A DNA stretch of 64,000 bases from Daphnia pulex (taxonomy: Eukaryota > Arthropoda > Branchiopoda > Diplostraca > Daphniidae). Made by a program: the position numbers and the translations under genes. The stretch lies in contig NC_060017.1 of assembly GCF_021134715.1 (NCBI RefSeq), forward strand, positions 3,472,001-3,536,000, read 5' to 3'. A model generated the notes under the pieces. It made no database searches. It worked only from the letters and a program-made list of their open reading frames with translations, and was not told where the DNA came from. This document shows positions 39,612 through 53,448 of the stretch, in pieces (the stretch's first letter is position 1; each line of letters starts with the position of its first letter).

Positions 39612-40675
39612 TCAAATGGTGTATGTGTTCATGATGTTCACACAAAAGGTAAATGTGACTTCCATGCAGCCCGCATGATTGGATGGAAGCCCTAGATGGA
39701 TGGCTTCAGTTCCTTTTATTAAGAGGAGCCTGCAATCAAACATTACAACTGTTATGATTCAAATGTATTGCAATCAGTTTAATTGTTAATTTTACCATTG
39801 AACACACAGAATGTTACTCAGCTTCTCGACGTGGTGGACAGCATGGTTTCCAAGTCTTTCAGCATCGAAATTCGTCTACAAATAAAAAATGAAATTAAAC
39901 ACTTTCATTCAGGCCACTTTCATTGCACATGAATATAATTTAATCGAATCAATTATACCAAGAATAATAGCAAGCTCACGAACCGCCAAACCGAACCAAC
40001 TAAGACCCATCACAAATTCTGAAAAATGCCTAACAAGTAGCAATCAAGCTAATTAATAAGCTACATCAAAACCTCAAACAAATAAAAATGGCGACTCTTT
40101 CTCTCAGAAGCCCTGATTTTATTTCGTCCTCACGAAGACACTCGCGTCACCTGGTGGATGAGGGATAAACCATTTTAGCCACCTACTGACGGCCAAAAGA
40201 TTCCCTCACGATTACCACATTAGTACGGTACGGAACGGATGGATTGCTATCTGAACTCTGTTTCCGAGGCTTAACATCACGACTCGCGAGAAATGGATAA
40301 TCAGATACACATCACATACAAATAAATCTGATGAGATTGGGGGTATGGGGGTCCAGACAAAAAATGAAACTTACAATTTTCTGAAGAAAAGAATAATTTT
40401 CCTGGCTGTGACTGTAATAAGGCAGCAGCAGCAACGGTTATCTGTGTTTGAGTTAGAGTTCCAGAACTAACTTACTTTGGCATCAAACAGTCATGTTGAA
40501 TCTAAAGGAAATATTCCAATAAATATTACTACAACATTAATGCAAAAAAATTAAGTTAATTGCTACCTACTGCTTGAGTAAAAAATTCAGATAAATACAA
40601 CACATGTTGGTATGTGACCTGCATCTTTTCATGTGACTTCCCCAAAGTTTCTGCAATAAACCTGAAGATACCCAT
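39612..40675 (-). CDS. Hypothetical spliced gene in the right arm of the inverted repeat
   Basis: Five exon-like segments on the - strand join in one frame: 40675-40571 (from ATG), 40501-40476, 40411-40375, 39875-39796 and 39729-39612, ending in TGA, 121 residues. All borders are GT-AG and phases agree. The first three lie inside the inverted-repeat arm and differ from the left copy mainly at two bases of the second exon. The last two lie in the spacer and read TNFDAERLGNHAVHHVEKLS and GTEAIHLGLPSNHAGCMEV; the latter resembles an ankyrin repeat (AIHL...NHAGCMEV). The frame stays open upstream of the ATG within the exon (SYGNIIKAM), so more 5' exons may exist. Function unknown. Confidence 0.4.
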
Positions 40676-41180
40676 GGCCTTGATTATGTTTCCATAGCTT
40701 TCTCTATGACTGAAAATAAAGTTTACAGCATCATATAAAAGTTAAAAATTTTTGAAGGAAGAACAATACTTGTTTGTCAATGCATTATTTGGAGAAAACA
40801 TGTTTTAAAAAAAAAAAGTGTCCACACTGGGGTAGTGACTGACCTACCAATATCAACAGAAACTCCAGATAATTACGATGAATATTAACCTAGAATGTAA
40901 GGAGGAATTCACAAAATTGTGACTAAGCTATTATCGGGTTTTACCTGTTTTAACAGCATGAAGCATTCAGCGAACGACAATTTTATGAAAAAAATTGATG
41001 GTAGGCTACTTATCTAGGCTAGTTGCCTTTGGGCGTTCCTTCCTACATTAAGTTAAAATAAGATATATGAAAGTTGATCCAACACACATACGGAATAAAT
41101 CACATCGTAAACAAGTTGCACAGAAATAAACTTGAATTTACTTTGGATTCATCGTTAATTTTCATGGAAAAATAGGAAAA
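40121..41180 (-). repeat. Right arm of large inverted repeat
   Basis: This is the reverse complement of 33217-34294, ending at TTTTCATGGAAAAATAGGAA near 41180. Differences are scattered single bases and small indels, for example GATAACAAA in the left arm against GATGCCAAA here. The high identity in non-coding parts indicates a recent duplication or ongoing gene conversion. Confidence 0.9.
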
Positions 41181-42890
41181 TTTTCGAGTCGAGTGGTAGC
41201 ACGTAGTACGAGAATTTCACTATTTTCTTGGATCTCAACACTCATTCCTGTATCCATTACCACCGATGACATTCTATGTCTGTGATGGTAGCTGCTACAG
41301 TGCTACTCTTCTGAGATCTACCAGCATTTTCAAGGATTTTAAAATGGCCACGACTGAAGGTCCACAAACCTGTTTGAAAATAGTTCAAATTACCATAATC
41401 TCTTGAGCGAGATTGAATTAACCTGAAGTATGCAGCATTCCTTGAATTGGCCAGGTTCAATGTTGTTTTAAAATATTTGCATGCATGGTGATGTGATGCA
41501 TTCTATATTTATAGGCCCTTGTTTATCTGTTAATTAACAAATAAGAATTTTGTAAAAGTTAAAGGAACAAAAAAATATAGCAATAACCCAACCTACACAT
41601 ACAATAAACACATTTTCATGAAGCAGTGGAAGGACATAGAATAAACTGATCATGTCACAGTTATAGTTATTGTAGACTCGAGGTAAATGGTTGTGCACAG
41701 TTATGAGTTATGAGCCAATAGAGCCATCACTTTTCTCAATAAACAGATTGTATCCTAAATAAAAGCTTGCTGTCTCAAAAGTTTGTATGCACTTTGAGCC
41801 CAAAATCAACAAACATTTTATCCTAAACATAAAATAATTTAAATAAAATAATTTTTTTGTCTGTGTCTTCTTTACTTCCCAGATTTCTCTAAATGACAAA
41901 TTATTCCATAAAACAGTGGTAGGAACACGAAAGCAAATTTTCAAGTTTCTATTCTTCGGTCATAACCCGAAGCCTGAGCCTGACAAAAACAAACACCACC
42001 CAGCACGCGGGAATGACGCAGACGACAAGGCTATCAAGCATGATTCGATAAAGCAGTACGAAATTCCTCTACTAGGTGCCTGATTGCGGCTTTTTCAAAA
42101 ATTTATCCTTGCATCTTGTAACGTACACTGAAGACCTGTATATACGTAGGGCCTTTCGCCCTCTTCGTCTGAAGCCTCTCTCCAATTATTTTCAGGTAAA
42201 ATCATAAAAATAAAAATGGATAATAAATCATGATGTAATTTTTTAATCTTGCCAGTAGTGAGAACCAGTTCTTCATCTAAGGAATGAATGTGTTGCCATC
42301 TCATCTTCATCCCAACATGAATAAGGACTGGCTCATTTCAAACACATTTATCTAAGATATATACGTATATACAGTACTGTATTAACAAGGCTCTTGTTCC
42401 TTTCTCCCCTATAATCTATCACCTTTATATGTAGTATACCACCTACTCTTGTTGAAACAGTCACAGTGCTCAGGATTTATGTTCTAAATGGCTTAAATGC
42501 GCTGGGTGGTTAACAGTATTTTAAATTATAAGGAGAGCTATAAAACTTTAAATAATGAAAATATGATATAATACGTCCACTCTATACGGTAATCAAATGT
42601 TTTGCGATGTTTTGTACGATCCTTAGAAACAAGTTTATAATTGATGAAAATAACAGTAGGCGCCAAAGCAATCAGAAAAATTGAATAATCCGAAGATGAA
42701 AATAATGACGACGCAACTCTGATGCAAAAGATATAAAGATATTAACGGTATCATTTTAGTAAACCAACACTAAATTACATGAAATAACTTGCTAATTCTA
42801 ATGTTGCTGCTGCTGGCGGCGTGCTATGTATACAAAAGAAACGATTGGTTATTTCCATATTGGAACATAACAAAATAAAAAAAAAACACA
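41181..42890. other. Flank of the inverted repeat, with one exon-like segment on the - strand
   Basis: On the - strand 41369-41322 has an acceptor (ttcaaacag), a donor (CTG/gtagat) and a clean frame VCGPSVVAILKSLKML. A preceding segment ends at a donor near 41423 (CATACTTCAG/gttaat). They could be 5' exons of the right-arm gene, but their phase does not join directly to it. The rest is AT-rich with nothing I can support. Confidence 0.3.
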
Positions 42891-44979
42891 TTGAATGATT
42901 TATGTGTATATAGCTTTTTCTTTAAAATCTTTCGTCGAGTTCGAATGGCCGATGCTCAATGGTTTTTGAAACTATGTGGCCGTTATTTCAAGTCGTCAGT
43001 AGACAATCGATGCGGATTGCGGACCTCCTGGGCTCTTTACTCGATACTAAAATGCCACGCACGTATGTGTGCATACTCTCGTCTACTGCTGAGACGCTGC
43101 AACATTGCGGATAGGAATAAATGGTTAAAATCGGTTAAAATAATATTCCGTTCATGGATCCAGTCTTTAGTAAGACGTTTCGCTAAAACTGTTTCATTTT
43201 TTCATGGTTTAAAATTGCCCATTGACAATCATTTTCCTTGTTTTCATTTTTAATTCTGGCATCAATTCAAGTAGGAAAAAGAGTTCTGCGGTCGTCCCTT
43301 GATGTATTAAATCCGATAAGGATTTTTGTGTGCTGCAAGTAGGCTAGACCACCGTTTTTGGTTTCGGTTTTTAGTTTCCATGTCATTGGTGAAGATGGGA
43401 GCTGTAGAGATGAGTCCTCAATCTCTTCATTGCATGTTGAGACTATATCTGTTTTTTGTTTTGTTTTTTTCCCTTTTATTTTTCTTAACTCCATTCCGGT
43501 TGAACAACATTGTCGGAGACTTATAAGCACGCGGCGACGTATACCAGTGTCATTCGGCTTGGGCGATTTCCCCTTCAGTCAGCCATACTGCGGACCCGCC
43601 AGAAAGAAATCCACCAAGACCTGCAACTCACGAATCTTTAATTCGTCTATCCAATTTTGGAAAGTGATTGAGCTATTCATCTCAGCCCTTAAAAGGTGTC
43701 AGCTGGCTGAGCGGGTCCCAACAGTTGATATACACGAAATATTTCTCTTCCGTTATTTTAAACGCCTACGAAATGAAACGTTTTGCGGCTTCGTGAGCGC
43801 ACGAACTCGATTATAATAGTTCCGAAACGAAACGGCGCGGTTATTCGGCAAGAGATTTAGTTTTTTTTCTTCTTCTGATTTCTCAGCTGAAAACGAGAAG
43901 ATGAAAGTGGACATGTAAAGTGGAGAAAGAGGGGAATAAGGAGGAAAGGAGGAGGATTGCAAGCATGATGACGATTTGTAGAACGGCAACCGCACCAGGA
44001 CGTGAGCTTTCCCAGCACTTCGACATTCCAGCAGCAGCACGAAAGTATATAATATCTACTAAGAAACGGTTCAAATCTTTTTTTTTTCCTCTCTCTCTCT
44101 TTTTCCGCCCCACGGAATATGCAGCAAAAGTAGGCGGGATATATGGACATGATCCAAGTGATGTGAGAAAAAAAGAACAAGAACTATTTATACATGAGCG
44201 CAAATAGCAACTTTCCAGCAGCAGCAGTCAAAAGATGGATAATAAACCGTTGCTGAGCCAGCCCCGAACCGCGCGCATCATCATCATGCAACGTGACTAT
44301 ATGGTCTGTCGAGCAGGAAAATCAATGAGCACGTGAAACCATTTCCACGGTACGGCAGCAGCCAGCCAGCCTGTGTACCCAGCCAGATTATACCGTGAAT
44401 TCTATATCTTCTCGGTTGCGCAGTAGGTCACCCACGACTCGTGATTATGCATGTATGTACAGCCCTACACAATACATAATACTGCGACTAAGCAAATATG
44501 TACTTATAGACACACATACACGCCAAAGATAAAAACAAATGATCATTTGGTTCTTCTATAGGAGGTGCAGAGACGCGAGTGAATGATGAAGTGCGACAAG
44601 AAAAGTGCACAGACACATCTGCATGCGCATACATACAAATCTCTGTGTGTGTAGATGTAATAACAACCATCTTGGGTGTTTGCTCGAGCGATGCTGCTGG
44701 TGCGTGGTTGAGTTAGGTAGCACACACAACAACAAAACAACAACAACAACAAAAAACGCACGTCGAAATGAACGCGGATATCGCCATTATCAGTGAGTCT
44801 CTGATTTCGGTTGTGTATATGTGGACTATGAAAGCGGAGAAAGCTGCGACAGAGCCCGCCACATATGGAGTGAGCCCCCTCCAACAACCTTGCCTATAGC
44901 TCTCAATATAACATACCTGATGACCGAACCCGCTGGCGGGTTGTGAAATATTTTTATAGTCCGATGACTGCGGGGAGAG

Positions 44980-44987
44980 TGACGTCA
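44980..44987. promoter_or_regulatory. Perfect palindromic CRE (TGACGTCA)
   Basis: A full cAMP-response-element palindrome lies in a moderately GC-rich stretch. Function is not shown. Confidence 0.25.
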
Positions 44988-46108
44988 GGAGAAAATCACC
45001 GTTTCTCGGTCTCCGCCTTTTCTCAGCTCGCCAAAAACCGAAATTGTTTCGTTGGCCATCTGGGCAGCAGCGCGTTTAAGAGCGTAAGAATCCAAATGGC
45101 AGCAGCAGCAGCGTTCAGCTGGCACTAAACGTCACCCGGGCAGCCAGTTACAATCAACAAGGGCGAGTTTGGACGTAGTTTACGCAGAGAAGACTGGGCC
45201 TTTCAAAACTCTTGATGCATCAGAACCCGAGTTATAAGATGAGAGAGAAAAACAAAAAAATAAAATAAATTTGTCGGAAGACGAGAACCGGACTTTTGCG
45301 GCTGTAGGGAAATTTGTTTTTTGTTTTTTCCCTTTCACAAACACCACCCGAGAAAGAACTTCGCCTGTAGCTTTGTGTTTTTTGTTTCACCTTTTTTTTT
45401 TTGCTGCTTTTAATTATCTCCATCCCCGGTAGCTATAGGCTCTATCTCTCTCGGTTTGAAGTACATCATCATTGATTGATAAACTGTCGCAAGCTTCATG
45501 TTTCTTCTCACCTACCTATAGCGCAAAACCGAAAACAAAAATTACGGTTGATTTATAATACCTTTGTTTCAAAAGCTTTCCTGATATTATTACCTCTCCA
45601 GAGGGGGGATGCTCTGTGTTACCCTTGTGTGATGGATGAGAATCAGAACAAGATCCCAGAAGAGCATTTCGTTCTCCGACGAGGAGAGAAAGAGAAGAAA
45701 AGAAACCAGAATCCATCATCACAAAATCCAAATCGAATCAAAAACGAAAGCACACAGCACACAACAAAAAAAAAGGATAAATATGATAAGATGTATAAGA
45801 CGGGATAAAAATCGAGACAGGTGCGGGCTGCACGATTAGAAAGTTAATGACCCCGGAAAATCATTTTCCATTTCTCTCCAATTTCTCATCATCTTCGGAG
45901 CAGTGCGGAAGAAGAAAAGAGGCGGAAAAAAAGATGATGATAAGCGCCCTGCGAAAAAATAGATATAAGATGCGCGCCCATATAGTATCGAGTTGGCTCA
46001 TATGTCGGCTGTAATGCGTAATAACTAAAGAATACGCACACGCCATTGGAGCGCACGTAACGTCCGCGGCACCCAAAAGAAATATCCCGCCGCCGACGAA
46101 CGCGCGGG

Positions 46109-46116
46109 TGACGTCA
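46109..46116. promoter_or_regulatory. Second perfect palindromic CRE (TGACGTCA)
   Basis: It lies 1.13 kb from the first, in a CpG-rich stretch (GCCGCCGACGAACGCGCGGG just upstream). Function is not shown. Confidence 0.25.
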
Positions 46117-49100
46117 ATTTCTACGACCAATATCTCAGCCAATTTTATTCGATAAGTAAAAAAGAAAAAAATACCTTCACTGTATAAATATACACAACAT
46201 GAACCGCGCTATTAATAACGACTGTGGGTAATCTGTCGATGGGTTACAGGCGCGCTGGGGGGAAATGATGAGACAAGTCGAAAAAAATTAACGAATATCG
46301 GAGGCGATCCTTTTCGCTTTCTCGCATGTGCCGACGAAATAGCGCCGGCCAATATTTATACGATAGCCTTAAAAATAAACGTACGTGCCATAAGAGAAAA
46401 GAGTCTGAAAGCGACGGCAGTTTGGACAAGAAAGAAAGAAAAAAAGAAAGAAGAAAATAACTATTTATTTGCATATCAATGTGGACACCGCTGCCTGGCA
46501 CGTCAATAAACGCTGCGAGTTAGGCGATGTCAACGTCCATGTTCGTCGGAAGAAGAGAAAGAAGGAAGACTTTCACCTGTTTTCTATGTCAGCACAGATT
46601 CTTTTTTTTTTTCTTTTTGTGGAGGGAAATATATATTAAAAAGACGTGAATGGAATGTCCTTTTTTTTTTTTAATTTTCTTTTCTGTGTGTACACACACA
46701 CACACCGGTCAAATAATAATAGTAAAATAAAAAATAAAAAATCCAACGAGTCACGACATGATGACTATTACGAATTCCAGCAACGGACCTCCCCGGAAAA
46801 TGTTGACACGATTCAACGGGTGGGGAGACATATAGGAACGGGATTTGAGTCACAATTAGTCATCTCTTTTGATTTTGATTTTCTAATTTTTTTTTCATAC
46901 CTTTTTTTTAAATTCTCCAATGAACATGCAAATAAATCAAAAGGCAAGAACGAAAAAAGAAAAAGACAAAAAAAAAGTATTCGGTCACAGCGCATTGCTG
47001 ACGTAGCCGGAGCGTGAAAGAATCCTTTTGACTGCTGCTGCTGTAATAACATTTCGGCACAAAAGTTTCTGCTTTCTCCCGACGGCCGCGAAGCAAAAAA
47101 AAAAACCCACAAAAAAAAAAAATCCGAGTCACTTGTTGACGTCGCCCCAGCTGACATAACACAACGAGAGTCGTGAACGAATGAGCGAACGCTTCCACCC
47201 TATCCACCCACTTCACATAGTGCAAACAAGACCGACGGATATTATTCACCAGTCAACCGCAAACATTTTCGTTTTTTTGTTTGGAAAAAGTCAATAAAGT
47301 CCGCAAATCCCTGGGAGAGAGAGAGACAGGGACAACAAATATATAATAGCGTGAGTGAAAGAAAACGAGAATTTATTACATAAGAGAGAGCTAAAAGAAA
47401 CTGAACTGTGCAGCGTTTAGAATTCGATTAAGATGTACTATTAACCACCGCATCAGCGGTTGCTGTTTGCATTCCCATGTCTGATACGATGATACGTGGA
47501 TATCCGTGTGTGCCCTTCTGCGGTCATCCGATGATCGTTTTCATCTTCGTGATTGCCAGCAAAGCAGATAGATACGTATAAAACCGGCGGAGGGAGAGAT
47601 GGAAAATGGTGATATCACGCGGGGCGTGTTTTGTGCGGGCGAAATGAAGGCATAGATCATTTTGATTCGAAAATGAAATATCCACACAACCCAAAAAAAA
47701 AAAATTTATTGTCCTTTCTCGACAACATCACGGGCGTGTCATTGATGGAAAGCGGTTTCAAATCGTCGAGCAGACCGTGAATCCAATCATACGAGAAACA
47801 AAACACAAAAGCAAAACAAAAAACTAGACATTTTCTATTTTTCGTGTGTTTGTGTCAATGCCGATAACAATGGCCATCCATTCAACCGGGGACGGAGGGG
47901 CAATCTTGACCTGGGACCTTGTCGACTTGGATGTCCGTTAGCCGCGTTATGTTATGGCCTGCGTTGGACGGCGAGCCGGGCGCGTATGTAAAACCCACAC
48001 AGCCCCGACAGATACGATCAAATCAAAGGGAATAGAAACACACAAAAAAAATAACCGAGAAGAAGAAGAAGATGATGAAGAAAAATGAGAAACAGGTTCT
48101 TATAATATTGGATAGTGGATCAAACGGGGGGAGGAATTTATTACCGCCTATTATAATAAACATTTTCTGATCGATTCTCTCTTTTCCCTTCGTGACGTGA
48201 GTATACCCGGTGCGAAAGTGCTATGCTCTGCTGTCTTCTCCGTCAAAGAGGTGAAAGCTTTCCCCAACCGTCTTTGAGAAGACCCCAAAAATGTTTCGGC
48301 TGACAACAAGAGACCCGGGAAAATCGTAAACATCCAGCCGGCTCCCTCGTCCGTCGAGCTGTGCAATAACAACGGGCAAGAGATATCACATGTGGAAAGA
48401 GAGAGAGTGACAACTTAATGGGCACGGACACTATCTACATAACTCTCTGCTGCGAAGCGAATATCACACACGGGGTATTATATATCTACGACGGGCCGTC
48501 AAGTTTTCATCTCCAATTTATTATTATGCGCCGGGCCAGCGCCATTGTGGACGAATATTAACGCGGGATGGAGACTCTTTCACGCATCGCTGCCGTCAGG
48601 TGACATTTGGAGTGATTGCTGCTCGACATGTGTGTACACTTAGTTAGAAAGTGCCGACTCATTTGTGGACACGGGCATCGGGAGCGCGCTTGCCAATAAG
48701 TTTTCTTTTCATCTGAAAAGAGAGAAGAAGAAAAGAAGCGAAAATAATGGAAAAGGCGAGCGGACGAGAGTTTTCATCATCATCGGGGCGCTGAGCCCGT
48801 CGACGAATGAGTTGCCTGACTGCACATTGTCCAATATTTACTGGGCGTCTATGTATTTTATATTAGCCGATTGAATTACACGTAATGAACACGCCACGCT
48901 CAAGGGCGGGACCTCGCATTTGCATAATAATCGACGTGCCAATACACAATTTCTTTTCTCTCTCCTCCTAGAACTTTTACGGCGCACACAAAATCGAATC
49001 GACATTTTTGTTGTTTCTTTTTTAACTTTTTTGGGGGAATTTCCATCGTCGTGTCCAAGGGCGATGTGAAGGAAAAAAAAACCAAAATAATCCAATCGAC

Positions 49101-51880
49101 AGTTATTTACCCGAGGGACGAACAGCAAGTAAAAGTTTGACCGTTAGCGAATCGGCTGGAACGGTAACATGAGAAAAGTAAAAGTACCGCTGGACACAGC
49201 ATTCCTGATATACAACAAGATGTTTATTAGTCTGTGCGTGCGCGTGTGTGGTCAATAATATCGCAGGCCCATCCAACGGTGCATGCAAGTGCAACTTTTA
49301 TCGAATTTTATACAAGTGGGAAAACAAAAAGGAAAAGTTTTTCACCGACATTGCGTGATGATTTTATTGGCCGGGCATAACCGTACATAACCATAGAAGA
49401 TATTGGTTGTTGTATATACGAATTATTATATGACCGGATAACGAAATCAATTGCGCATCAAGGACGTCTGGTTTCAATAAAAAAAAAAAACAAATTGATT
49501 GCAGATCGCTTGGGATTTTTCATATGTGAAATTTTATTTCATAACATTTGCCCCAAATATTTTGGGTTTTATTTTTTGTTTTCAAAATTTGTAACTCAAA
49601 GCGACACAGACTGTATAAGATTTCCGTGTGCTCGCAATTTGTCACACAGAGCCAAACACGCAAGACTAAAATAAAAAGAGCGCTTTTGCGCAAATATTGT
49701 GCGCGTTCGCCATAGCGCGGGGCTGGATGGTATTTGGTTCTGCTTCTGCTCGACTTCATCCCTCGCGGAGGAAAAGACTGCGGCGGAATGTAGGTTAAAA
49801 GCCGGTGTTAAAAGCTACAGCGGATAAACACGTGCGTGTTTGCTCTGTAGGTTGTTGTTGTCTTTTCTTCTTCTTTTATAGACTCGTGGCCAATGAAACT
49901 GAATAACGAAACAATCGAGATCACAAAACTCCATCGGCACGGTGTACATATGGGCAAACTCCTTTTAGGTCTAATTGTCACGCGAGGAAAGAGCACACAC
50001 AACCTATCCTCCCTAGTGAAATGTGAGCCTATCCTTAATTAATGCCTTTTTCGGTCGCTTATGTTTTTCAAGAAGGAAGGGAGGGGGGGAATGTTATACG
50101 GGGCGGGGGTATATCACGGAGAAAAGAGCTAGCGCTTTTTTAAAAAAAATTATTTCTTTCTTTTACCTTTTTTCACTCTCTCGTTCCTCTTAATTGGAGA
50201 AGGGAGAGAGAAAAAGCCATTTGGCCCGTAACGTAATCGTGAATTTACAGTGTACACTAACCGAGAGAGGCTGATATGGGCAATAGACGACGAGAATAAC
50301 ACACAGACACAGCGCAGAATAGACAAGGATGTCGGGAATAAGGGGGAAAGGATGATGCAGATTGCATGTACTATAGACGGCACGGCACAGCTGTCCTTTT
50401 TGCGCCGGTGCGGCGTGCGTGTGTGTTCGAGTCGGGCCACCACCGGCAAATCTTTGAACGCTCTCTCGGACGCATTAGCCAAACGCGTTGCGCTTTCTCC
50501 GAGCGGAAGATAAAAAAATCTCTACTTGATCAATGGATAATTGTTCACGCTTGAGAATCCAATTGGCATCGTCGTTCATCATCCTCGAGCGAAATCAAAA
50601 ATAAAAATAGCCGCATTTGAAATGGACGGAGAAAAAGAAACGAAAACCTTTTTTGAAAAAGTTATATAATACAGGATGATATAGCTGCGTAATCTGGCGA
50701 TCGCCTAAATCAAATCAAGCACACAAGAAACGAAAAAAAGATTGCTGAGATTTGAAAATGAATTTCATCAGTCATCGTCGGAATAAATCGGGGCCCGCAT
50801 ATCAATTCTTCTCTCCTCCAATAATTTCGGTTTCGTCGCGCGACCGGAGTTCAAAAGAAAAACAAAAGAATCTTTTCGTGTTCATCTGCCATATCGTCGC
50901 ACAGTATTTTTTTTTGTTTTAAAGCTGCGTATTAACCGAAAAGTCAAAGAGGCCACACGGCCAAAGCTGCAGATTCTAATAATCTCCCAGTCCATTTGTT
51001 ATGTGTCACAAGAAAAAGGCCATGAATAATTATTCGACTTTGTCATTTTTCGAACGAACGATGACAGGCCAACACGCAAAGATCACGCGGCTCTATACTA
51101 TATAGACGCCGTCAGTCGCTCAAAGACCCATGGAGCAACAAGCGGATGGAACCAAAAGGTAAAAAGCCGTAAAAAACAAAAGGGAAAAATAGAAACAGGT
51201 CTGCTGGTTATACTATAAAAAGGAGCAAAAATGTATACACGGAGAGGAGAGGAACGTCGGGTTGCGTGCGATTGTCTTGGTCTTCACCCGCGACGCGGAA
51301 GAATAATAAAAAGGATTGTATTATTTTTGCCTTTTTCCTATTTCCAGGTTGCCTACTTTGTTAGAGCGCTCGTTTGTCACGTCGTGTGTGTGTATTGTTG
51401 ATGACCTCCTTTTACCGCAAAAAAAAAAAAAAGAAATAACACACGAACCCTGCGCGACCTTTCTCTTAATATTCTTCCCAAACGTTAAAAAAAAACGAAT
51501 TCTTCTACTCCGACTTGGTTTCATGTTTTTCTTTGCTTTTAATTTTCGTCGCTTCCAGCTATATATGCCTTGCCGTATTTATAACTTTGGAGATGCGTTC
51601 AACCGGGAAATCTACAATAGGAATTGCAAACGAACTACTTAGCTGGCCAAAAAATAAAAATAAAAAAGATATAGACTTTGGCCATCAGTTTTTGAAATGC
51701 AACAGCTAAGAGAAAAGGAAAGAAAGATGATGACAAATTGCGCACACGTCACTTTTTTTTGTTATGCAACTCCCCCCGGCCTGCACCTGTAATTTATAGC
51801 AGGAGCAGCGGGGGCAAGATGAGGCAGAATAGGGAAATATTAGATTGGACGCGTGAGCGACGACCCGATTCTAGCCGATT

Positions 51881-51903
51881 GCAGCAGCAGCAGCAGCATC
51901 AGC
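51881..51903 (+). repeat. CAG microsatellite
   Basis: A run of CAG triplets, interrupted by one CAT. Confidence 0.85.
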
Positions 51904-52165
51904 ACAAAGAGGAGAAAATCAGATAATAACGACTTCATCATCCATTTTCTCGACTCGTTCGTATGGGATATAAATAGCGCGATATGTGGCGTATAAAGCC
52001 CCCGAGGAAGATTCATTTTTTGTTTTGTTTTTTGTGTGTTTGTTTTCCGAGCACTGCGAGTAACGGCCGCAAAAAACAAACATCGTCTCGCTCGATTGAA
52101 CGGATCAATCGTCGATTTAGAATTCTCCGTGAGTGGAGAAAGCGCGGCGCCTCTCTCTCTCTACG

Positions 52166-52192
52166 GCAACAACAACAACAACAACAACAACG
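52166..52192 (+). repeat. CAA microsatellite
   Basis: About nine CAA triplets following a CT run (52151-52162). Confidence 0.85.
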
Positions 52193-53448
52193 TCCCGCGT
52201 TGTAGCATACAACATCTCTGCATGTCTCTTTATATATACGTTTCCTATCTACAGATTCATTAAAAAAGAAAAAAAAAGGGCCGCGTTTTCTCTTTGCTGG
52301 CAGTTTTGATTATTTCGTGATCCGCGTGCTCGCAACTCGGATGGTGGTCCAAAACTAAAGAAGATTCATGAGCAAAAAGGAGGGGGGAGGCACATTTTTC
52401 GTTGAGTTAGTAGAACACCACTGCTTAAATATATACTACTACCCGGCAAAGAATCATCATCATCATCATAATAAAAGCAAACAACTTAACAAAAAACGAC
52501 GAAAACATTTCTTTAAAACAAAAATGAAATGTATCTATAGAATATAACATGCATTAGACCATTCTGCGCCTGCTGTATTGTAGGTGTGTACATATTATAT
52601 ACATCCTATCCGTGTTACATCTAAAAGCTCAAGAGCTCCGCTGCTCTCTGTAATCACCGCCAGGCTGCAATATGCGTGCACTGGAACCATTTCCGGACAT
52701 CTCCGCCATATAGTCTGCTGCTGCTGCGCGGCGCAGTATTACTATATAGGAATTATATAGTTTACGTCTTTTCATTTTTACTTTCAGCGTGCAGTGAGTG
52801 CTGCTGTTGCTGCTGCTGCTGCTCAGAGAAGCGGCAAAACTCATCAGTGTAACTTTGTTGCATTACAACAAACCGAAAAAAGTCGAAGCCACCTGTTATG
52901 CGCCAGCGCAATAGACGCTGGGGATTTTTTTTTAAAGAGAGGGGCGTGACGCATGACGGCGTTCGCCGAGAGAGAGAGAAACAAAAAAAATTCCGAAATA
53001 AAAACGAACAAGACGACAAACGAGACGAAGAAAAAATAACAATTGTCCTGTTTTCTTGTATTTCCTCTTTTTCTTTTTCCCAGCAGCAAGCAGAGCTTTT
53101 GATTTTTGTTTGTTGTTTGGTTTTTTCCCCTTAAAGCTGAGCGCTCGATTACCAGCAGCGCAATTCCAACCTTCTTCTTCTTCTTTTTCGATGTTTCTAT
53201 TCTTTCTCAACTTTTACGGGTTCTTAAAAAAACAAAAAACATTTTGGAAGTAAAAAGATCTCGCGACCTTTCCACTCTCTCTCTCGAGGGCTCTTCTTAT
53301 TTCCACGCCGTGCACAAAAACCCCCATCTAATACTCTAATCATTTGGGAACCAACTGCGTAAAGCGCCCGCAACATTTCTGCTCTTCATTCTGACTTATT
53401 TCGACTCCCCAAAGAAAGAAACGGAAAAACTTAAAAAAATCAGGGGGG

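Noticed and set aside
43358..43816. 152-codon frame on the + strand.
   Set aside because: No domain, no splice context, and overlapping frames of similar quality on the other strand.
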